Source: Campylobacterales bacterium (GTDB lineage: Bacteria; Campylobacterota; Campylobacteria; Campylobacterales; JACAEZ01). From it: a DNA stretch of 6,700 nt. Of the stretch, positions 1-6,700 are shown piece by piece. The notes below the pieces were generated by a model. It was not told where the DNA came from. It saw only the letters and a list, made by a program, of their open reading frames with translations, and did not search any database. Positions within the stretch are counted from its first letter, which is position 1. The number at the start of each line of letters is the position of its first letter. The translations under genes were made by a program, and so were the position numbers. The stretch is from positions 1-6,700 of the forward strand of contig JACAEZ010000162.1 of the NCBI GenBank assembly GCA_013388565.1, written 5' to 3'.

Positions 1-490
<490 letters not shown>

Positions 491-493
491 TTA

Positions 494-1783
494 TTATCTT
501 AGATTAAAAGCTTTTTCGCCGTGAGCTGATTCGTCTAATCCGATATTCTCTTCAACTTCACTCACTCTTGCATCGCCACTTAACATAGAAGATACTTTAA
601 ATACTATTGCTGTCATGATAGCACTATAAATGATTGTTACAACAACCGCTTTTAATTGTATTACTACTTGACTACCATTTCCATATAATAGACCTGTACC
701 AAGACTATTTATTGATGGGTCTGCAAAAATACCAGTAGCGATAGCACCCCAAATACCAGCTAAACCATGAATACCAAAAACATCTAAAGAGTCATCATAT
801 TTGAATTTTTTCTTAAGTGTGTGAACACCAAATAAACCTATAAAACCTGCTACAACACCAATTATTAAAGCACCAGTAACATTTACAAAACCAGCTGCTG
901 GAGTAATAGCTACAAGTCCAGCTACAGCACCTGATGCAAAACCTACCAAAGTAAACTTTTTAAACATAACATATTCAGTTAAAACCCAACTCATAGCAGC
1001 AATTGCAGCGGCTATATTTGTAACCAAGAAAGCATTTGCCGCGATACCATCAGCACCTAATTCACTTCCAGCATTAAACCCAAACCATCCAAACCATAAT
1101 AAAACTGCACCAAGAACAGTAAATGCAACACTTGAAGGGAAAAGTGCTTTTGCAAAATCTGCTCTACGACCTAGCATAATAGCCATAACCAAACCAGCAA
1201 CACCAGCATTGATATGTACAACTGTACCACCAGCAAAATCTAAAGCACCATCTTTAGCTAAAAAGCCTCCACCCCATACCCAGTGAGCTACAGGAACATA
1301 AACAATAGTTACCCAAAGAACTGTAAAAATCATCCATGTAGAAAACTTCAATCTATCAATTACCGCACCACTAGCCAAAGCTACAGTAATCGCAGCAAAA
1401 GTCATTTGAAAAGCAACAAATAGTAAAGTAGGAATACCACCTACACTCCATATATCATCAACTTTTATACCACTAAGTAATATATTTTCTAAACTACCGA
1501 TAACTCCATTTATATCTGTTCCAAAACTTAATGAATAAGCCCATAAAATCCATACAATCGAAGCTATACAATAACCAGCAAAACTCATAGCCATTGTATT
1601 TAAAAGGTTTTTACTTCTTGTTAAACCACCATAAAACAGAGCCAAACCAGCAGGTGTCATAAGCATAACAAGTGCTGTCGCCATAATAATCCATGCTGTA
1701 TTTCCCGTGTCAAGTTTAGGTGCTTCATCTGCAAATAGTGCCATTTGAGACAGAAGACCAACTGCTAAGAATGATTTTTTCAT
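494..1783 (-). CDS. amt: Ammonium channel/transporter of the Amt family
   Basis: This inner-membrane channel conducts NH4+/NH3 into the cell for glutamine synthesis. The product is 429 aa, normal for bacterial Amt. It opens with a cleavable-looking signal peptide (MKKSFLAVGLLSQMALFADE), followed by about eleven hydrophobic segments. Diagnostic sites are present: FYGGL in the first helix, the HWVWGGG region (AmtB Trp148), DFAGGTVVHINAG (the conserved Asp160 and pore His168), WFGFNAGS (Phe215/Ser219 region) and FGIHGLAG (second pore His318). A longer reading from 1825 is possible, but AAAGGAGG at 1789-1796 lies inside that extension and is correctly spaced for the ATG at 1781-1783; the ATG at 1784-1786 is too close. 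The gene is followed after 21 bp by glnK, whose product is expected to gate the channel. This amt-glnK order is the reverse of the common glnK-amtB order. Confidence 0.96.
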   Translation of the reverse strand: MKKSFLAVGLLSQMALFADEAPKLDTGNTAWIIMATALVMLMTPAGLALFYGGLTRSKNLLNTMAMSFAGYCIASIVWILWAYSLSFGTDINGVIGSLENILLSGIKVDDIWSVGGIPTLLFVAFQMTFAAITVALASGAVIDRLKFSTWMIFTVLWVTIVYVPVAHWVWGGGFLAKDGALDFAGGTVVHINAGVAGLVMAIMLGRRADFAKALFPSSVAFTVLGAVLLWFGWFGFNAGSELGADGIAANAFLVTNIAAAIAAMSWVLTEYVMFKKFTLVGFASGAVAGLVAITPAAGFVNVTGALIIGVVAGFIGLFGVHTLKKKFKYDDSLDVFGIHGLAGIWGAIATGIFADPSINSLGTGLLYGNGSQVVIQLKAVVVTIIYSAIMTAIVFKVSSMLSGDARVSEVEENIGLDESAHGEKAFNLR

Positions 1784-1788
1784 CATTT

Positions 1789-1796
1789 CCTCCTTT
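1789..1796 (-). promoter_or_regulatory. Strong ribosome binding site that decides the amt start
   Basis: The minus strand reads AAAGGAGG, with five bases to the second of two tandem ATG codons (1781-1783) and only two bases to the first (1784-1786). This favours MKKSFLAVG as the N-terminus, which also gives a proper signal peptide. Confidence 0.8.
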
Positions 1797-1829
1797 GTTT
1801 TATTTCGTCTATTCGACTTTGACAATAAA

Positions 1830-1838
1830 ATTATATCA
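1830..1838 (-). promoter_or_regulatory. Extended -10 promoter for amt-glnK
   Basis: The minus strand reads TGATATAAT, a perfect extended -10 (TGn followed by TATAAT). There is no convincing TTGACA upstream; GACAAA at 1854-1859 is the nearest candidate. Campylobacter-type sigma70 promoters often lack a -35 box and rely on an extended -10 with AT-rich upstream DNA, as here. The transcript would begin near 1823, leaving a leader of about 40 bases before the amt ATG. The region could also host nitrogen control, but I see no recognisable operator. Confidence 0.6.
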
Positions 1839-1883
1839 ATAAAGTGCTACGATTTTGTCGCTATAAATGATTAAAAAATAGGC

Positions 1884-1898
1884 AGTTTAGATTTGTTT
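1884..1898. repeat. 15-bp direct repeat, copy 1
   Basis: AGTTTAGATTTGTTT occurs here and again exactly at 1994-2008, 110 bp away. Copy 1 lies just downstream of the truncated glycosylase ORF, in the amt upstream region; copy 2 lies inside that ORF. It could be a footprint of the rearrangement that removed the glycosylase C-terminus, or chance in AT-rich DNA. Confidence 0.35.
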
Positions 1899-1925
1899 TG
1901 TGCTTAAATAGTAAGAATAGTGGTT

Positions 1926-2189
1926 TTAATGATTTAACAGAAATTTTTTTATTTGTCCAAGCTTTAAACTAATAAACCCAAATTTTGCAATAGAGTTTAG
2001 ATTTGTTTGATAGATTGACTCAAATATTTTCCAAAATTGATTTTTTGGGTGAGAGTAGTAAAAACAGTTTTGACATGATTTGATACTTGGAAAAGTCCCA
2101 AGTATCAATGTTTTTGAAGAGTTATAAATTATTGGTTCAAATGGGTGAAAAATCGTGTTCAAATTAAACTGGAAATACCCTAAGTGCAT
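1926..2189 (-). pseudogene. C-terminally truncated DNA glycosylase (deoxyinosine/uracil-DNA glycosylase family)
   Basis: The segment HPFEPIIYNSSKTLILGTFPS, then IKSCQNCFYYSHPKNQFWKIFESIY, is the conserved N-terminus of the small UDG-superfamily enzymes annotated as DNA-deoxyinosine glycosylase, which remove deaminated bases during base excision repair. GTFPS corresponds to the first UDG motif, and YYSHPKNQFW is a family hallmark. Family members run to about 160 residues; here the frame ends at about 80, after IKKFLLNH, and neither other frame downstream continues with the expected ALWD-type sequence or the C-terminal motif. The enzyme is therefore probably inactive. The start is uncertain. 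The TTG at 2160-2162, one base after the nifU stop, gives MNTIFHPFEP, the best family N-terminus; the ATG at 2187-2189 inside nifU is the in-frame alternative used for this span. It is probably translated behind nifU if at all. Confidence 0.72.
1994..2008. repeat. 15-bp direct repeat, copy 2
   Basis: Exact second copy of AGTTTAGATTTGTTT, lying inside the truncated glycosylase frame; see copy 1 at 1884-1898. Confidence 0.35.
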
Positions 2190-3147
2190 TGTCAAGTTTT
2201 GCTTTTAGTACATTTTCTATCGCAAAAAGTGTCCCTGTTGAGCTACTAGCACAACCGCTACAAGCACCCAAATATCTAATATAAACATCTGTATGAGAGC
2301 CACTATCTTTTACATCTAATATTTCGATATTTCCGCCATCCATGACAAGCATAGGTCTGATATTTTCATCGATTATACTCTCGATTGCTTTTATCTTTTG
2401 AACGATTGTCATGTCGTTAAATGCGACAGTTCCACCACCAAAAACAGTATTTGCATTTTGTAGAAGTTTATCTTTTTCCATCTCTTCTCTAGTCTCTCTT
2501 AAAATATCAACCAAATAGTACTCTCTATCTTCATGACCACCTGGTTTTATGCATGATTTGCAAAATGCTCCAGCTTTTGTGTAGTTTGTAATATCTTCTA
2601 CCGTTTTCAAGTCATTTAGTCTTATAACCTCTTTGATAGTTGAAAGGCTTACTCTAGCACACTCACAGACGATAATCTCTTGTTCAAAACTAGCCATATC
2701 AACACCTTTGTAAAGTGAGGCTGCTTTTTTGATAACATCATAAGCCATAACTGAACAGTGCATTTTTTGAGGTGGAACAGCTGGAATATCTGGAGAGTCT
2801 CTTAAAGCCATCTCAACATCTAAGTTTGTGATTTTTACAGCTTCATCGACACTTTTACCGATACAAAGTTCAACCATCATGTCACTACTAGCAATCGCAG
2901 TACCACATCCAAAACTCTCATATTTTGCATTTTCGATAATATCTCCGTTTGGATTTACAAGCCAATAGAGTCTAACAGCATCGCCACAACTTTCAGCTCC
3001 AAAATCAGCAACGATTAGTTTGAAACCTTTGCTATCAGCCTCTTCTTGTGTAAATCTACCTCTATGTTTTGGGTTGTTCATAAGTTCTGCTACTTTATTT
3101 GAGTACTCTTCCCAAATAGAGCCACCAATTAAATCATTTTTTGCCAT
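2164..3147 (-). CDS. nifU: NifU, Fe-S cluster assembly scaffold protein (three-domain type)
   Basis: This cytoplasmic scaffold receives sulfur from NifS, assembles Fe-S clusters and passes them to apoproteins. The 327 residues hold three domains in order. An IscU-like domain (about 1-135) has the ligands Cys54, Cys81 and Cys131 and the conserved Asp56 that promotes cluster release. A BFD-like [2Fe-2S] domain (about 158-202) has Cys161-x-Cys163 and Cys196-x-x-Cys199. A C-terminal Nfu domain (about 248-320) has Cys296-x-x-Cys299 within GACSGCASS. Length and architecture are those of full-length NifU, used in Helicobacter and Campylobacter as the general housekeeping scaffold. All key residues are intact. 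The ATG at 3145-3147 follows AAAGGA, and the gene begins 15 bp after the nifS stop, so the two form one operon. Confidence 0.96.
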   Translation of the reverse strand: MAKNDLIGGSIWEEYSNKVAELMNNPKHRGRFTQEEADSKGFKLIVADFGAESCGDAVRLYWLVNPNGDIIENAKYESFGCGTAIASSDMMVELCIGKSVDEAVKITNLDVEMALRDSPDIPAVPPQKMHCSVMAYDVIKKAASLYKGVDMASFEQEIIVCECARVSLSTIKEVIRLNDLKTVEDITNYTKAGAFCKSCIKPGGHEDREYYLVDILRETREEMEKDKLLQNANTVFGGGTVAFNDMTIVQKIKAIESIIDENIRPMLVMDGGNIEILDVKDSGSHTDVYIRYLGACSGCASSSTGTLFAIENVLKAKLDNALRVFPV

Positions 3148-3162
3148 ATTTTTATCCTTTCT

Positions 3163-4654
<1,492 letters not shown>

Positions 4655-5278
4655 CTAAACCTTTATAAAACCAAAAGTTATCAAAAAACCTACAATAAAT
4701 AGCAAAATAATAGAACTTTTTTGAATAATGATTTTATAGCTATTTAACTCTGTCAATATCTTTTTTGCTACTTCACTTAAAAAAAAGCCGTAAAATAAAA
4801 AAGATACGATAACAGCTCCAAAACCAAAGACTAAAGCATTCATGATAGAATTTATTAGAGTATCACTTTTTGCACTGATTGATATTAGTGTTAAAAGTGG
4901 TAAGCATGGATTTAATCCCATGCTAAATCCAAGTCCAAAATAACCAAAAAAGCCGATACTTTTTTTCATATCAACTACACAGCTTTTTTTATCAAACCAT
5001 AAAAGAGTAGCCAATATCATGGTGATTAAACCACTAATTATAGATAGAAGTTGTTGATTTTGTAGTAGCGATAAAATAAATATTCCAGCTATAAATGCAA
5101 ATATGCTAAGTAACATATAACTAGCTACTCTTCCTATGCTAAAAATTGTCACTATTTTCAAACCATCTTTTGAATTTGCCAAAATGATAGGGCTTAAAAG
5201 TGGCATACAGCTAAGCATACAACTACTTAAACCATAACTAAACGATAGTAAAAATAGTGAAACTAAGGATATATCCAT
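4655..5278 (-). CDS. Small CcdA/DsbD-type membrane thiol-electron transporter
   Basis: The 207-residue protein is almost entirely hydrophobic, with about six membrane helices, the size of CcdA and the DsbD transmembrane domain. These carry reducing power from cytoplasmic thioredoxin across the inner membrane to periplasmic thiol proteins, often for cytochrome c maturation or copper-site assembly. The two half-repeats each carry a Cys-Pro element: SCMLSCMPLLSP (Cys24-x-Pro26) in the first helix and GLNPCLPLL (Pro124-Cys125-x-Pro127) in the fourth, matching the paired redox cysteines of CcdA. Cys20 and Cys100 are extra. Databases may label similar proteins as TauE/SafE-like sulfite exporters; the Cys-Pro motifs argue for a redox role. 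Its ATG overlaps the stop of the upstream ferredoxin gene by one base (TGATG), implying translational coupling and a shared task. Confidence 0.72.
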   Translation of the reverse strand: MDISLVSLFLLSFSYGLSSCMLSCMPLLSPIILANSKDGLKIVTIFSIGRVASYMLLSIFAFIAGIFILSLLQNQQLLSIISGLITMILATLLWFDKKSCVVDMKKSIGFFGYFGLGFSMGLNPCLPLLTLISISAKSDTLINSIMNALVFGFGAVIVSFLFYGFFLSEVAKKILTELNSYKIIIQKSSIILLFIVGFLITFGFIKV

Positions 5279-6270
5279 CAGCTCTCTTTTTCTATCTTTA
5301 TTCGTTTTTTGAAATACTCTTTGTTTGATTTAAATATCGAAAATTTACCATATTTGATACTTAATACATCATCATGAGGGCAAAACTCTACACATCTTCC
5401 GCATAGTGTACAATCATTAAATGTTATATTTTTATTTACTGCTTGTTGTTGTATCTCTACTATATCCATAGGACATGCTTTTACACACATTTTGCAACTA
5501 TCACACTTTGAAGAGCCATTTTTTGTAAGCTTTAAAAAAGAGAGTTTTTTAAATACACTTTGAAGTGGAAGCATTGGACAAATTCTGCAAAATGGTTGTT
5601 TGATAAATAGTGCAAGTGCAATCATAAGCCCAAATAGTAAATCTGCGATAAGTGACAAAATAAAGTACCAAGTTGATGCACTATCTATATAAATTTGAGA
5701 AAAATCGCCTACAAATAGTGTAGTTAAAATTCTACTAGGACAAATAGAACAATATGCCGAACCAAACTCATGACCTAAAATACCAACACCTGTAAGAATT
5801 GGAAATATAAATATCAAAAACAAAAATATCAGCCATTTTGTAACTCTTGTAGCTTTTATGGTATTTATATTTAATGTCTCAATCTGTTTTATTTTAAGCT
5901 TTTGTGCTACGATGTTTAAAACCTCTTGAAAAAATCCAAGCGGACAGCTCCAGCCACAAAAGGCTTTATTAAAAAGCAGTATCAAAATAAAAAATGTACC
6001 TAATGTAATAAGTGTTGGCATCAAAGAGCTTAATATATCAGCTCCATTAAATATATTTGCTACTCTATGGTCCATTTGATGTTGAAGTGGAATTAATGCA
6101 CAATAATCTCCACCTTGCCTATCATAAGCACAAGATAGTGCAGGTAGTGCTTGAGTTAATTTATCTGTTGAGTAAAATGTGTTAAATAGATATGCTCCAT
6201 AAACAAAAACTATAAAGCTAAATAGTTGAACAACTCTTCTAAGTGAGGTTAATGTTAAAAATTTATCCAT
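5278..6270 (-). CDS. NapH/CcoG-like membrane protein with two 4Fe-4S clusters
   Basis: This 330-residue inner-membrane electron-transfer protein has about five hydrophobic segments (roughly 13-33, 85-101, 145-165, 200-223 and a weaker one). Its cytoplasmic tail carries two complete [4Fe-4S] motifs: Cys256/259/262/266-Pro and Cys287/290/293/297-Pro. It also has the membrane-edge motifs of the NapH/NosR/CcoG group, CGWSCPLGFF (Cys105, Cys109-Pro) and CRICPMLPLQ (Cys228, Cys231-Pro), plus a third, YCSICP (Cys174, Cys177-Pro). Cys47 and Cys57 lie in the loop after the first helix and could form a disulfide. Relatives pass quinol or ferredoxin electrons to periplasmic reductases or help copper oxidase assembly; the exact partner cannot be told. 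The ATG at 6268-6270 follows AAGGA and overlaps the upstream gene by 8 bp; its TGA stop overlaps the CcdA-like start. Confidence 0.85.
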   Translation of the reverse strand: MDKFLTLTSLRRVVQLFSFIVFVYGAYLFNTFYSTDKLTQALPALSCAYDRQGGDYCALIPLQHQMDHRVANIFNGADILSSLMPTLITLGTFFILILLFNKAFCGWSCPLGFFQEVLNIVAQKLKIKQIETLNINTIKATRVTKWLIFLFLIFIFPILTGVGILGHEFGSAYCSICPSRILTTLFVGDFSQIYIDSASTWYFILSLIADLLFGLMIALALFIKQPFCRICPMLPLQSVFKKLSFLKLTKNGSSKCDSCKMCVKACPMDIVEIQQQAVNKNITFNDCTLCGRCVEFCPHDDVLSIKYGKFSIFKSNKEYFKKRIKIEKES

Positions 6271-6634
6271 TTGCTTCCTTTTTAAAATAGACTCTATAAA
6301 TTAAAAAACCAATCAACAAACCTAAAAATATAGTAACTAATCCATAAAATCTATCATATCTATATGTTGAAGGATTTGCAAAATACTCTAATGATAGTGT
6401 TGTTGTGTAGTTTTCAAAAGATGTTTCTAAATTAAAATAAGAGCCTTTTTTAAAATCATCTTTTATATCATCAGGTAAAATAAATGAAACAACACCGTTT
6501 TTATCTGTTTTTCCAACTATTTGACTATCTTTAGTTGTCAATGTTACATTTACATTTGAAATAGGTTTATTAGATAATTTCACAACAAAATCGTACTCTT
6601 CTAAACTTTTATATCTATCATAGACCTCTCCCAA
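6263..6634 (-). CDS. Membrane-anchored protein with periplasmic beta-sandwich-like domain; N-terminus frameshifted or incomplete
   Basis: I do not recognise a named family. The frame encodes a soluble region followed by a C-terminal membrane helix (FYGLVTIFLGLLIGFLIY, about residues 96-113) and a short basic tail. Residues 22-55 (KPISNVNVTLTT, then GKTDKNGVVSFILPDD) have the pattern of carboxypeptidase-regulatory or Ig-like beta-sandwich domains, likely periplasmic. The apparent start is a TTG (6632-6634) with no ribosome site. Upstream in the same frame is hydrophobic sequence (LFLYLFFIVLGE), then a TAA at 6668-6670 and no ATG. Removing one T from the minus-strand T6 run (6641-6646) joins the frame to an open hydrophobic stretch running to the window edge (FLLFLPFVILSIFIFIF, then IVLGEVYDRYK), a convincing N-terminal anchor. 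The gene therefore probably starts beyond 6700. It overlaps the next gene by 8 bp, so it belongs to the same cassette. A FixH-like role beside a CcoG-like protein is possible but unproven. Confidence 0.6.
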   Translation of the reverse strand: MGEVYDRYKSLEEYDFVVKLSNKPISNVNVTLTTKDSQIVGKTDKNGVVSFILPDDIKDDFKKGSYFNLETSFENYTTTLSLEYFANPSTYRYDRFYGLVTIFLGLLIGFLIYRVYFKKEANG

Positions 6635-6700
6635 AACAATAAAAAATAAATATAAAAATAGATAATATTACAAATGGCAAAAACAATAAAAAATAAAAAA

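Noticed and set aside
1839..1860. TAGCAC-N4-TTGAT upstream of amt as a sigma54 promoter for nitrogen control
   Set aside because: The invariant GG and GC of the -24/-12 elements are both missing, while a perfect extended -10 (TGATATAAT) overlaps the site.
6674..6700. Plus-strand ATG giving MAKTIKNKK, a possible divergent gene start
   Set aside because: There is no ribosome site, the sequence is simple A-rich DNA, and the opposite strand here better fits the N-terminal anchor of the first cassette gene.

Overview
The window is AT-rich and has two parts of unequal size. From about position 235 to the right end (6.4 kb) it looks like Campylobacterota, most likely an Arcobacteraceae relative. 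The evidence is a nifS-nifU pair of the Helicobacter/Campylobacter housekeeping type, with a three-domain NifU, plus low GC, extended -10 promoters without clear -35 boxes, and membrane polyferredoxin genes. All genes lie on the minus strand, so they read from high to low coordinates. The family placement is inferred from protein character and was not tested by a search.

Reading in the direction of transcription, 6700 to 4655 holds a tightly overlapping three-gene membrane cassette. It encodes a membrane-anchored protein with a periplasmic beta-sandwich-like domain (N-terminus apparently broken by a one-base homopolymer shift), a NapH/CcoG-like membrane 4Fe-4S protein, and a small CcdA-like thiol-electron transporter. 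A gene-free spacer follows (4654-4330) and contains the nifS promoter. Next come nifS and nifU, which make Fe-S clusters for the whole cell; no nitrogenase genes are visible. Directly behind nifU is a C-terminally truncated DNA glycosylase of the deoxyinosine/uracil glycosylase type. A second promoter then drives amt (ammonium channel) and glnK (P-II regulator), a nitrogen-sensing pair.

glnK is cut after residue 80 of about 112. From there to position 1 the DNA is of a different kind. One minus-strand frame is open for 79 codons if TGA is a sense codon: it has four in-frame TGA, no TAA or TAG, no GGN and no TGG codons. This fits a lineage that reads TGA as glycine (Absconditabacteria/SR1 or Gracilibacteria) and less well one that reads TGA as tryptophan. 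The simplest explanation is a chimeric contig joined across a short low-complexity stretch near 228-241, not a real gene fusion. This junction is the most important observation in the window.
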